Source of the DNA: Flavobacteriaceae bacterium
GTDB taxonomy: Bacteria > Bacteroidota > Bacteroidia > Flavobacteriales > Flavobacteriaceae
Length of the DNA: 64,000 bases
Assembly: GCA_013214065.1 (NCBI GenBank)
Contig: JABSPK010000008.1
Coordinates: 1-64,000, forward strand
Direction: 5' to 3'
Both the position numbers and the translations under genes were made by a program. Below, piece by piece: positions 52,204-60,911 of this stretch (position 1 is its first letter; each line of letters opens with the position of its first letter). The notes beneath the pieces were generated by a model. The model ran no database searches. It was not told where the DNA came from and saw only the letters and a program-made list of their open reading frames with translations.

Positions 52204-52773
52204 ATGTTGGAAGGCCTTATTCAAGCTGACGAGCGGTTGTTTTTGTATTTGAACGGCCTTGGCACCCCGAATTGGGATGCTTTCTGGATGTTCTTGACCA
52301 CCTCCAAGAATTCCATCCCACTTTACTTGGTCTTGGTAATTCTGTGTTACCGTCAATTTGGTATCAAGGGCTTACTCATGATTGCCGTGGCCACTGCTTT
52401 GATGGTGACCTGTACCGATCAATTGTCTAATTTTTTTAAATACGGCCTGCGCCGATTGCGACCCTGCCATGACCCTGACATTGCCTCTCAAATGCGATTG
52501 GTCAAGAGTTATTGTGGTGGTCAGTACGCCTATTTCTCCGCCCATGCCGCCAATGCATTTGTGGTCGCTTCCTTTTTCTCTAGGTTGTTCTTAAGCCGAC
52601 TACGTTGGCTATGGCCCATACTGTTGTTGTGGGCGATACTCGTAGCGTACAGCCGTATTTATATCGGGGTGCACTTTCCTTTGGATGTGCTTACCGGGGC
52701 TTTGGTCGGCACTTTTTTCGGATGGGTATTTTTCAAGTTATATATCTTTGCACGTAACAAGATTGGGGGATGA
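52204..52773 (+). CDS. PAP2-family membrane phosphatase
   Basis: A 189-residue membrane phosphatase with the three PAP2 motifs: KYGLRRLRP (KxxxxxxRP), YFSAHAANAF (normally PSGH, here SAHA) and SRIYIGVHFPLD (SRxxxxxHxxxD). It dephosphorylates a lipid phosphate, for example undecaprenyl diphosphate or phosphatidic acid. The start of the GT39 gene overlaps its stop (ATGA), linking lipid-carrier recycling with lipid-linked sugar transfer. Confidence 0.87.
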   Translation: MLEGLIQADERLFLYLNGLGTPNWDAFWMFLTTSKNSIPLYLVLVILCYRQFGIKGLLMIAVATALMVTCTDQLSNFFKYGLRRLRPCHDPDIASQMRLVKSYCGGQYAYFSAHAANAFVVASFFSRLFLSRLRWLWPILLLWAILVAYSRIYIGVHFPLDVLTGALVGTFFGWVFFKLYIFARNKIGG

Positions 52774-54428
52774 TTTCTACCGCGAGGTATTGGTTCTTAT
52801 TGGCATTGATCGTCTTGGTGTATATCGCCGGAATGTTCGTGACGCTTTTTGAAAACGATTCCGCCCAATTTGCGGTCATGGCCATGAGAATGGTTCAAGA
52901 GAACGACTTTCTTCAGCTGTTCAAAGGTCCGGAAGAATATCTCGACAAGCCACATATGCACTATTGGTTGGCCGCCTTATCATTCAAAGTTTTCGGCATC
53001 CATGACTGGGCCTATCGCATACCGGGCATTTTGGCGACCCTATTGGCCGGGTATAGCTGCTATGGCTTGGGCAGGTTGCTGTACAATGCGGATATCGGGA
53101 AATTCGCCGCCTTGATTTTCTTGACCGCCCAAACGATCGTCTTGGGGGCGATCGATGTACGCACCGATGCCGTTTTGACCGGCTTTACCATTTTCGCCAT
53201 CTGGCAATTGGTGGCCTACATCGAAAAAAATCGCTTGCATCATATCGTTTTAGGGGCTTTCGGAGCCGGAATGGCTTTTTCGACCAAAGGACAGATCGCT
53301 TTATTGGTCATCGGGATCTGTCTTTTTTGCCACCTCCTATATACCCGAAAATGGCACGCTTTTCTCAGTTGGAAAGTGCTTGCTGCCTTATTGGTTTTCG
53401 CGCTGACCATCAGTCCGATGCTATATGCGTATTACCACCAGTTCGATTTGCATCCTGAAAAGGTCATTCGCGGTAAGAGTGGGCGCAGCGGGATTTTCTT
53501 TATTTTCTGGGAACAGAGTTTCGAACGATTGAGCGGTGAAGGCGTGGGTAAGAACAGCAGTGATTATTTTTTCTTTTTCCACACCTTCCTATGGGTCTTT
53601 TTACCGTGGACGGTACTGGCTCTACTGGGGTACTGGTGGCGGGTGAAGACCTTTGTCAAAATGAGGTTTCAATACAACCCGAAATATGAATTCCTCACCT
53701 TGGGAGGGATAACCTTGATCTTTTTCATTATTAGTTTCGCGCAGTTCAAGTTGCCGCATTACATGAATATCATGATGCCTTTGTACGCGATTTTGACGGC
53801 CTCTTATGTGCACAGCCTATACCGGTTCACCAAGAACAAGGAAATTAAGTTCTTACTCGGCGTACAGTATTTCATATTGGCACTGGTTTTTATTTTCGCC
53901 CTATTGGTCACTTTTTACGTTTTTAAATTCGAGCAAACCTACAAGTACGTCATTCTGATCGTTTTATTGGCGATCATCGTGTATTTCTGCTTGAAGCGTG
54001 AGGCCTATTATATGCGGATCATTACCCTTTCGGTCTACAGTTCGTTACTGCTTAATTTCGTTTTGAACGCCCATTTCTATCCACGATTACTTGGCTATCA
54101 GGGAGGTTCGACGATGGCCCAAAAAGTCAAGGAAACGGGTATCCCCGTAAATGCGATCTATAAGTTTTCGGAGAAACACACCTGGGCCCTTGATTTTTAT
54201 AATAGGGCGCCAGTAAAGATCATTGATTTCGAATCGGTCAAAGGGCGGAAGGATGTTTGGTTGTATGCAAGTGATGGGGAATTGGAACGTCTCAAGGCCT
54301 CGGGTATTGATTGGGATCAACAATTGACCGTGGATCAATTCAGGATTACCCGATTGCAATTCAAGTTTTTGGATCCGACGACCCGACACCGAAAGTTGAA
54401 CAAGGTTCACTTAGTACACGTCTATTAG
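52770..54428 (+). CDS. GT39/ArnT-like membrane glycosyltransferase
   Basis: The 552 residues hold about ten membrane helices, with the PMT-like first loop FENDSAQFAVMAMRM, LDKPHMHYWLAAL, and DWAYRIPGILATLLAGYSCYGLGRLL. ArnT/PMT enzymes transfer a sugar from a polyprenyl phosphate to lipid A or proteins on the outer side of the inner membrane. The partner enzymes for making such a donor lie convergent at 54425-56243. Its end overlaps the flippase-like gene by 4 bp. Confidence 0.83.
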   Translation: MISTARYWFLLALIVLVYIAGMFVTLFENDSAQFAVMAMRMVQENDFLQLFKGPEEYLDKPHMHYWLAALSFKVFGIHDWAYRIPGILATLLAGYSCYGLGRLLYNADIGKFAALIFLTAQTIVLGAIDVRTDAVLTGFTIFAIWQLVAYIEKNRLHHIVLGAFGAGMAFSTKGQIALLVIGICLFCHLLYTRKWHAFLSWKVLAALLVFALTISPMLYAYYHQFDLHPEKVIRGKSGRSGIFFIFWEQSFERLSGEGVGKNSSDYFFFFHTFLWVFLPWTVLALLGYWWRVKTFVKMRFQYNPKYEFLTLGGITLIFFIISFAQFKLPHYMNIMMPLYAILTASYVHSLYRFTKNKEIKFLLGVQYFILALVFIFALLVTFYVFKFEQTYKYVILIVLLAIIVYFCLKREAYYMRIITLSVYSSLLLNFVLNAHFYPRLLGYQGGSTMAQKVKETGIPVNAIYKFSEKHTWALDFYNRAPVKIIDFESVKGRKDVWLYASDGELERLKASGIDWDQQLTVDQFRITRLQFKFLDPTTRHRKLNKVHLVHVY

Positions 54429-55300
54429 GTTTTGGTCGTCTTCAAAACCGGCTTCTTGAAGTGAAAATAACCGCCTGCCAAGGAGACCAAGGCGGTTAGC
54501 AAGAAAAAGACGAAACTGATGCCAATAGCCGCGTTCGCATCAAGTCCCAACCATTCGGCCCCATACAAGAAAGTAAGTTCGCGACTCCCCACACCCCCTA
54601 TGGTCAATGGAATTACCGAAACTATCGACGAAACCAAAAATACCAACAAATAAATCGTGAACCCGGTCTCAATGCCAAGGGCGTACATGATGCATAAGGT
54701 GGTGAGCAGTTGTAAGGCCTGTAAAACAGCGGAGTACCCGAGGGTCCCCCAAAAGACGTCAAGGGTATACGGAAAGAAGCGCTTTGAAACCCACCAAAAA
54801 ACCCCGACTGAAATAGGAATGGCCAAAACGAGGAAAGGGCGGACCGTACTGAAAAAAGGGGCATCTATACCCAACCCCAATAAGCAAGCGAAGATAAAGA
54901 TCAGCAACATCCCGTTCAAGCGATCCAAGAGCAACACCGCGATCAGTTTTTTGGTTGCAGTGCCATATCGGTTGTGTATGGCATATCCTTTATAGGCATC
55001 ACCTCCGATGCCCCCCGGTAAGAACAAATTGTAGAACATGCCCAGGCCGTACAACTTCAGGTTGCTGCTTTCCGTAATATGGACGCCTATCGATTTGAAA
55101 TAGCGGTTCAGACGAAGTGAATTCAAGATTTTGGAGCCAATGAACAAGGCCAGGGCGACCACCATCCAGGAGGGTCCCGCTGTCTTGACGACTTGGGTAA
55201 CATCACCGAATTCGATTTTGGTAAAGATGAAGTAGAGCAAGGCTATGCTCACCACAAACTTAAGGGTGGTCCACAGGAGTTTACGCTGCTTTTCCGTCAC
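54425..55300 (-). CDS. Flippase-like / LPG synthase TM-domain protein
   Basis: A 291-residue protein with about eight membrane helices, of the UPF0104/LPG_synthase_TM family (KILNSLRLNRYFKSIGV, LFLPGGIGGDAYKGYAIHNR, PLTIGGVGSRELTFLYGAEWL). Members flip or help assemble lipid-linked products. It overlaps the upstream GT2 gene by 20 bp, so both are one operon. Role with the GT39 is inferred. Confidence 0.8.
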   Translation of the reverse strand: MTEKQRKLLWTTLKFVVSIALLYFIFTKIEFGDVTQVVKTAGPSWMVVALALFIGSKILNSLRLNRYFKSIGVHITESSNLKLYGLGMFYNLFLPGGIGGDAYKGYAIHNRYGTATKKLIAVLLLDRLNGMLLIFIFACLLGLGIDAPFFSTVRPFLVLAIPISVGVFWWVSKRFFPYTLDVFWGTLGYSAVLQALQLLTTLCIMYALGIETGFTIYLLVFLVSSIVSVIPLTIGGVGSRELTFLYGAEWLGLDANAAIGISFVFFLLTALVSLAGGYFHFKKPVLKTTKT

Positions 55301-56243
55301 CGATGCTCACTTTTTTTATTCGGTAGGGGCGTTTTGATTGTGATTCGTAGTAGGTGCGGATCAAGAGTTCCATAACGATTCCGATCGTGAACAGCTGTAT
55401 ACCACCAAGTATGAACATCATACCGAAAATCAACAGCGGTCGGGTACCGATATCCTGGCCGAAACCGAATTTCACTACCAATAGATAGAGTTCGATACAA
55501 ACGCCTAAAAGAATCAACAGTACCCCAAAAATCCCGAAGAGGTGGATGGGTCTTTGAAAGTACTTTCGAATGAACAACAGCAACATCATATCGGCGACGA
55601 CCTTAAAGACCCTTTCAAGTCCATATTTCGACTGCCCGGCATGGCGTGCGTGGTGTTTGACCGGTACCTGCTTGATCTGGGCACCTTCCAAATGGGCCAA
55701 GAGTGTTATGAACCGATGCATTTCGCCGTAAATGTTCAATCCTTTGGCAATGTCTTTGGTAAATACCTTTAAGGCACAACCATTGTCTTTGATATTCAGT
55801 TTGGTGACCCGACGTACCAGGAAATTCGCAATTTTGGATGGAATTTTCTTGACCAATGAATCCTGCCGTTTTTGACGGATTCCGGTAATTAGGTCGTACT
55901 CCCCATCGATTGCATATTCGAGCATTTGTGGGATGTCAGAGGGGTCGTTTTGCAAGTCGCCGTCCATAGTAATGATGTACTCACCGGTCGCGTAATCGAT
56001 ACCGGCGGCCAAGGCAAGGCTCTGACCGTAGTTCTTTTTCAATTCGATGAGATGCACCAACTGGTCATCCATGGCCTTGACAACCTTACGGGTTCCGTCT
56101 TTTGAAAAATCATCGACATAGATGATCTGATAGTTGAACCCTTGAAGACTCCCATGTATTTTTTCGGTCAAAAGAGCCACATTCTCCTCTTCATTGTAAA
56201 GGGGAACGACGATGGAAAGAAAAGCGTCGGTAATACGGGCCAT
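55281..56243 (-). CDS. GT2 polyprenyl-phosphate glycosyltransferase (ArnC/DPM-like)
   Basis: The 320-residue enzyme has LSIVVPLYNEEENVALL, VDDFSKDGT, ITMDGDLQNDPSDIPQM and LVRRVTKLNIKDNGC, then two C-terminal membrane helices (HLFGIFGVLLILLGV, FGMMFILGGIQLFTIGIVMELL region). Such enzymes make a polyprenyl-phosphate sugar used by GT39 transferases. Flippase, GT39 and PAP2 next to it complete the set. The sugar is unknown. Confidence 0.88.
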   Translation of the reverse strand: MARITDAFLSIVVPLYNEEENVALLTEKIHGSLQGFNYQIIYVDDFSKDGTRKVVKAMDDQLVHLIELKKNYGQSLALAAGIDYATGEYIITMDGDLQNDPSDIPQMLEYAIDGEYDLITGIRQKRQDSLVKKIPSKIANFLVRRVTKLNIKDNGCALKVFTKDIAKGLNIYGEMHRFITLLAHLEGAQIKQVPVKHHARHAGQSKYGLERVFKVVADMMLLLFIRKYFQRPIHLFGIFGVLLILLGVCIELYLLVVKFGFGQDIGTRPLLIFGMMFILGGIQLFTIGIVMELLIRTYYESQSKRPYRIKKVSIGDGKAA

Positions 56244-56280
56244 GTATTGGTTTTGATCGCGGCAAATTTAGCGTATTTAA

Positions 56281-57321
56281 TTAGAACATATCGACGAGGG
56301 CCAACAGTTTCTGGGCAGCGGCAAAAGGCGTGGTCTCATTTTCATTGATTTCACCCTCAAGTTGTTCGATGCGTTCCGCAATGACGGGATCGGCATAAAA
56401 TCTGCGATGCAGTTGGTTTTCGATCGCTCTTCTGAACCATTGTTGTTTTTGTGCATTGCGATGCGTTTCAAAATGACCGTTGCCTTTGGTTAAGGCCAAA
56501 AATTCACTGATCAGTGCCCAAATCGAGTCCATACCCGTATGTTCGATCGCCGAACAGCGGCTGACTTTAGGGGTCCAACCACTTTCCTTAGGAGGATAAA
56601 GATGAAGAGCGTTAGTGAACTCGAGAATCGCCGATTCAACGAGTTTTCGATTTTCGCCATCATCCTTGTTAATGATCAGGGCGTCGGCCATTTCAATGAT
56701 ACCGCGTTTGATACCTTGGAGTCCATCTCCCGCACCTGCTAATTTTAGCAACAAGAAAAAATCGACCATGCCATGAACTTCGGTCTCACTCTGACCAACA
56801 CCGACCGTCTCGACCAAAATCACATCAAAGCCAGCGGCCTCACATAATACGATGGTTTCCCTAGTCTTACGCGAAACCCCACCAAGGGCATCGTTGGCCG
56901 GTGAGGGCCTAATAAAGGCACTGGGGTGTTTGGCGAGTTGTTCCATGCGTGTTTTGTCACCCAGAATACTTCCTTTGCTGATGCTGCTACTGGGATCGAC
57001 TGCTAAGACGGCTATTTTTTTTCCCAATCCGGCCAAATAAAGGCCAAAGGATTCGATAAAGGTGCTTTTGCCCACACCGGGTACTCCGGTAATTCCGATA
57101 CGAATGCTATTCGATCCTTGTTTCGCGCAGGAGGTTACAAGGGCTTCGGCCTTATCGGCATCGCTCATCTGGGTACTTTCGATCAAGGTAATCGCCCGTG
57201 CCAAAGCAGTACGGTCACCATTGCGTATTCCATCGACTAAGGAGGTAGTCGATACGGAATGCGAACGAAGGGACCTGATTTTTTCGATCCGTTGTTTTTC
57301 TATGGATTTCGATTTTGCCAA
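56281..57321 (-). CDS. meaB: Methylmalonyl-CoA mutase-associated GTPase MeaB
   Basis: A 346-residue G3E GTPase that protects the B12-dependent mutase. Walker A GVPGVGKST, VLAVDPSSSISKGSILGDKTRME, VETVGVGQSE and NKDD for guanine recognition are present. The mutase genes are not in this window. It starts 38 bp upstream of the GT2 gene on the same strand and is divergent from the sigma factor. Confidence 0.92.
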   Translation of the reverse strand: MAKSKSIEKQRIEKIRSLRSHSVSTTSLVDGIRNGDRTALARAITLIESTQMSDADKAEALVTSCAKQGSNSIRIGITGVPGVGKSTFIESFGLYLAGLGKKIAVLAVDPSSSISKGSILGDKTRMEQLAKHPSAFIRPSPANDALGGVSRKTRETIVLCEAAGFDVILVETVGVGQSETEVHGMVDFFLLLKLAGAGDGLQGIKRGIIEMADALIINKDDGENRKLVESAILEFTNALHLYPPKESGWTPKVSRCSAIEHTGMDSIWALISEFLALTKGNGHFETHRNAQKQQWFRRAIENQLHRRFYADPVIAERIEQLEGEINENETTPFAAAQKLLALVDMF

Positions 57322-57536
57322 TTCGCCGTGTTCTGTGCTAGCGAAGGTATGAAGATTTGAATAAGGACTGAGTATGCGGGGAATTGCATTTTATTTAAGT
57401 ATCTTAAAATCTGTGTATTAGGAAGGAAAAACGAGAAAACTTAACTTTTGTACACAAAAAACACGGCAATTTTGCCACATCACTTTTTTTGAATCGTCTT
57501 TTTACCAAACAACACGAACACGACCAAAAACCGACC
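57322..57536. other. Divergent region between meaB and the sigma factor gene
   Basis: AT-rich and contains a weak TTATTTA-n-TTAAAAT segment at 57391-57411. TTAACTTTTG at 57439-57448 is close to a -7 box. No consensus ECF promoter (TGTAAC/CGTC) was found. Confidence 0.35.
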
Positions 57537-58079
57537 ATGTCACAAACGGAACTGGTAGCACGATGCAAGGCCAATGATCGAAAAGCGCAAATGCAGCTTT
57601 ACCGTGACTATTGTGATGGAATGTTATGTGTCGCGATGCGGTTTATGAAAAGTTCCGACGACGCCGAAGATGTGGTACAAGAGGCGTTCATCAAAGCCTT
57701 TCAACGTATTGGTCAGTTCAAGGGGGAAGTAAGTTTCGGGGCATGGTTAAAACGTATCGTTGTCAACGGCTGCATCGATTTTTTGAAATCGAAGCACCAA
57801 CGTACGGTTGCCCTAGATGAAGGATACATGCATATGGCGGATGACGGGAATTGGGAAGTGGAAGAATCGATCAGCATGGCTGAGATCAAGCAAAGCATCG
57901 ATCAGCTTTCGGAAAAGTACCGGTATGTGGTGCAGTTGTTTTTAGTGGAAGGATATGATCATGCGGAAATATCCGGGATTTTGAACATATCCGAGACGGC
58001 ATCGCGCACCCGATTGTTGCGTGGAAAAGGACAATTACAAGAATTATTAAAAGCATTGCAGTATGGCACGGGATCTTAA
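57537..58079 (+). CDS. ECF-type RNA polymerase sigma factor
   Basis: A 180-residue sigma factor. Region 2 is CDGMLCVAMRFMKSSDDAEDVVQEAFIKAFQRIGQF and region 4 is SEKYRYVVQLFLVEGYDHAEISGILNISETASRTRLLRGKGQL. There is no region 3. The start at 57537 fits the family. Its stop overlaps the next gene by 17 bp, the usual layout of sigma and anti-sigma. Confidence 0.92.
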   Translation: MSQTELVARCKANDRKAQMQLYRDYCDGMLCVAMRFMKSSDDAEDVVQEAFIKAFQRIGQFKGEVSFGAWLKRIVVNGCIDFLKSKHQRTVALDEGYMHMADDGNWEVEESISMAEIKQSIDQLSEKYRYVVQLFLVEGYDHAEISGILNISETASRTRLLRGKGQLQELLKALQYGTGS

Positions 58080-58647
58080 AAAGCTTTTTGAGGAAGAACG
58101 GAAACGGCAATCCTATACCATGGACGAAGGTCATGAGGATCGATTTTTGGCCAAATTGGAAGAAGCCCTTCCAAAACGAAACCGTCCTCGTTTTTATGGG
58201 TTGCGTATCGCTGCCTCTATTGCGGTATTCGTTGCGATAGGCTCCTACTTCTTATTGACGGATAGCAATCCAACTGTTGACCCGAAGACCACTGTGGTCG
58301 AGAACAGTGAACAGCCTGCATCGACCATTTCGTTGGGTGACTTATCACCAGAACTCAAACAGGTTGAAAACTATTACGTGGCCAATATCAATTTGGAGTT
58401 GGCGGATTTGGAGGTTTCCGAAGCGAACAAAGGTATCGTCGATGGGTATATGGAGCAGCTCGAGCAACTCGACCTTGAATACCAGAACCTGACCCAAGAA
58501 CTGAACGAGTTCGGTCCGAATGATCAGACCATCAGTGCCTTGATCAAAAACCTGCAGTTGCGATTGCAGCTGTTGCAAAAATTAAAATCAAAGTTGAATC
58601 AATTAAAATCATCAAAAAATGAACAGCAAACCACAGACGTTGTATAG
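58063..58647 (+). CDS. Probable anti-sigma factor, single-pass membrane protein
   Basis: The 194 residues show a cytoplasmic N-terminal segment (1-45) rich in charge, one membrane helix near 46-65, and a periplasmic part whose end (100-190) is predicted coiled coil rich in Leu and Gln. It does not match a named anti-sigma domain but has the position, size and topology of one. It overlaps both the sigma gene and the adhesin-like gene, so the three are one operon. Confidence 0.7.
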   Translation: MARDLKKLFEEERKRQSYTMDEGHEDRFLAKLEEALPKRNRPRFYGLRIAASIAVFVAIGSYFLLTDSNPTVDPKTTVVENSEQPASTISLGDLSPELKQVENYYVANINLELADLEVSEANKGIVDGYMEQLEQLDLEYQNLTQELNEFGPNDQTISALIKNLQLRLQLLQKLKSKLNQLKSSKNEQQTTDVV

Positions 58648-60070
58648 TCTGGCACTGGCCCTCATGGTCTCCATAGGGCTGGGTGCACAGACCAAATCAA
58701 AGACGTATAAAGAGACCTTCAACGTCGGTGATGATGCCGTGTTGGAAATCAATACGAGCCACGCCGATGTCGAATTCGAGACTTGGGACAAGAACCAAGT
58801 GGAGATTATCGCAACCGTAACCCTTGAAGGTGCGAGCGAAGAAGAAATAGAGCGCTATTTCAAGAAAAAACCGATCAAGATGGTCGGTAATAGTGAATCG
58901 ATCGAAATACGGACCAATTCACAAAGTTCTTGGGACTTTGCCTTGGCCGGTTCCGACTTCAACTTCCATTTCGAGGATAACGTGATGGATTTGGAGCCGC
59001 TGTTCGAGAACCTTTACATTCCCGAATTGCCCGAAATCGCGGTACTGCCCGATTTACCACCGATGCCCCCCATTCCATTCAAGAGTTTTGATTATAGTGC
59101 CTATAAGGAGGACGGTGACACTTACTTGAAAAAATGGACCGAAGAATTCAAAGAAGGCTTCGATGAGGAATACAAGGAACGCTACGAGGAATGGGGTAAA
59201 CGTGTCGAAGAAAAAGCCAAAGCTTGGGAAGAGCGGAATGCCGAGCGTCTTGAAAGAATGGAGAAGCGCAATGAAGAACGTGCCGAAGCCATGGAAAAAC
59301 GCCGTGAGGAAATCGAAAAGCGTCGTGAAGAAGCCCGCGAACGCCGAGAAGAAGCCCGTGAAAGGGCCCGTGAAGAACGGAGTATTTTCTTTTCAAGGGA
59401 TGATGACGAACCGAGTATCTTTTACTTCTCTACCGACGGGGAAGACAAAAAGTACAAGGTGAAAAAGACGATCAAAGTCAAAATGCCGAAATCGACCCGA
59501 TTGAAGATGAACGTCAGACATGGTGAGGTCAAATTGGCGGCCACGACCACCGATATCAATGCAAGCTTGCGTTACGCAAGCTTGCTTGCTTCGACGATCG
59601 AAGGCAGAAAAACCGATATCCGTGCTTCTTATTCGCCGGTCATTGTACAAAAATGGAATTACGGTCGCTTGAAGACCGATTATTCCGATCGGGTGACCTT
59701 AAAGGAGGTGAACGACCTTCGGTTGAATTCCGTTTCTTCGGATGTCATTATCGATCGTTTGATCCATAGCGCCCGGGTAACCAGTAAATTGGGGGCGTTG
59801 AAAATCAAATCGGTAGCACCTGGGTTCCAGGATGTCGATATCAATGTCCAAAATGGTGAAGTGCATTGCAAAATCCCGCAAACCCCGTTTACGGTTTATG
59901 TAAATGAAACATCCTCTAATTTCGATTATCCCTCTAAATTGGTTTTGGAAACCTCCGATAACTTCAACAATAACATCCACCAAGGCTATCACCTAAGTGG
60001 TGACGCTTCCAAATCGATCAACATCAATTCGAAGTACAGTCAAGTGGTGCTTGTTGAAAAACAACCGTAG
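58619..60070 (+). CDS. Exported DUF4097-like beta-repeat protein with an ER/K helix
   Basis: A 483-residue exported protein (signal peptide ending near 24, MVSIGLGAQ). The N-terminal part (25-125) and the C-terminal part (275-480) resemble DUF4097 beta-helix adhesins (DAVLEINTSHADVEFETW, KYKVKKTIKVKMPKSTRL, LNSVSSDVIID). Between them, residues about 165-254 are highly charged (EKRREEIEKRREEARER pattern), a likely single alpha helix or rigid spacer. It is the third gene of the sigma/anti-sigma operon, so it is probably the envelope sensor or target. Confidence 0.72.
   Translation: MNSKPQTLYSLALALMVSIGLGAQTKSKTYKETFNVGDDAVLEINTSHADVEFETWDKNQVEIIATVTLEGASEEEIERYFKKKPIKMVGNSESIEIRTNSQSSWDFALAGSDFNFHFEDNVMDLEPLFENLYIPELPEIAVLPDLPPMPPIPFKSFDYSAYKEDGDTYLKKWTEEFKEGFDEEYKERYEEWGKRVEEKAKAWEERNAERLERMEKRNEERAEAMEKRREEIEKRREEARERREEARERAREERSIFFSRDDDEPSIFYFSTDGEDKKYKVKKTIKVKMPKSTRLKMNVRHGEVKLAATTTDINASLRYASLLASTIEGRKTDIRASYSPVIVQKWNYGRLKTDYSDRVTLKEVNDLRLNSVSSDVIIDRLIHSARVTSKLGALKIKSVAPGFQDVDINVQNGEVHCKIPQTPFTVYVNETSSNFDYPSKLVLETSDNFNNNIHQGYHLSGDASKSININSKYSQVVLVEKQP
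59561..59585. repeat. Perfect 25-bp inverted repeat inside the DUF4097-like gene
   Basis: GCAAGCTTGCG and CGCAAGCTTGC are exact complements around TTA. The stem is 11 bp with a three-base loop and encodes ASLRYASL. It would form a stable hairpin in the mRNA. Confidence 0.75.
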
Positions 60071-60109
60071 CCAACCGATGGCAAGCTGCCATTCCTTCCA
60101 AATAATCCA

Positions 60110-60787
60110 TCAGTGGGCGTCCTCTTTCAAATACGAAGGGAAATTTTGTTTGAACCGATTCAACCTCGGAATCGATACCGCCCTGATATAGGAATTGTTC
60201 GGGTTCTTCCTTTCAAAATCCTGATGGTACTCTTCAGCATCGTAAAACGTATCGAATGCCACGACTTGGGTCACGATGGGCCTGTCATAGGTGTTCTCAG
60301 ATTCCAATAAAGCAATATAATCGGCAATAATCTTTTGCTCTTCGGCATTTTTGTAGAAAGCGATGGAGCGATATTGGGCTCCTCGATCCGGCCCTTGTCG
60401 GTTCAATGAGGTCGGGTCATGGGAACCAAAAAACACCTGCACCAATTTTTGAAATCCGATGACCTTTGGATCATAGTACACTTTAACAGCTTCGGCATGC
60501 CCGGTGCGCCCATACGCTACTTGTTCATAGGTTGGGTTTTTCTCTTTGCCCCCTGAATACCCCGATATTACCTCTTTGACACCTTTAACGCTTTCGAACA
60601 CCGCCTCTACACACCAGAAGCACCCACTGGCGAAATAGGCTGTTTCGTAGTTCTGGAGGGATTCTAAGCTAGGTTTCTCGATGAGCTCACCGGAAACGGT
60701 CGCGGCGACCTTCGAATTCGATTTGGTGTTCGTTTGACAGCCAGTAACGCTTAGCAGCATAGCCATGGCCAAAAAAGTCTTCATCAT
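60110..60787 (-). CDS. msrA: Peptide-methionine (S)-S-oxide reductase MsrA, lipoprotein
   Basis: The start at 60787 gives a lipoprotein signal (LLSVTGC17). The MsrA catalytic motif GCFWC is at residues 55-59, followed by YSGGKEKNPTYEQVAYG, GHAEAVKVYYDP, FFGSHDPTSLNRQGPDRGAQYRS and the AEEYHQDF segment. The 225-residue enzyme repairs oxidised methionine in envelope proteins, being exported to the periplasm. It converges on the DUF4097-like gene. Confidence 0.93.
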   Translation of the reverse strand: MMKTFLAMAMLLSVTGCQTNTKSNSKVAATVSGELIEKPSLESLQNYETAYFASGCFWCVEAVFESVKGVKEVISGYSGGKEKNPTYEQVAYGRTGHAEAVKVYYDPKVIGFQKLVQVFFGSHDPTSLNRQGPDRGAQYRSIAFYKNAEEQKIIADYIALLESENTYDRPIVTQVVAFDTFYDAEEYHQDFERKNPNNSYIRAVSIPRLNRFKQNFPSYLKEDAH

Positions 60788-60911
60788 GTTGTAATGTTTA
60801 TAGCTTAGTAGCAAAAGCGGGCTTTGGTTTACGGGGGATAGGTTAAAAAATGTTAACTTCTTCAAGCTTTTGAATACAGCAAAGTAGCATATTCCAATTG
60901 ATTAATCGACA

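Noticed and set aside
57391-57411. Possible sixth iron-operator copy before the sigma factor gene
   Set aside because: TTATTTA is present, but the right arm is TTAAAAT and the spacing does not fit the five clear copies.
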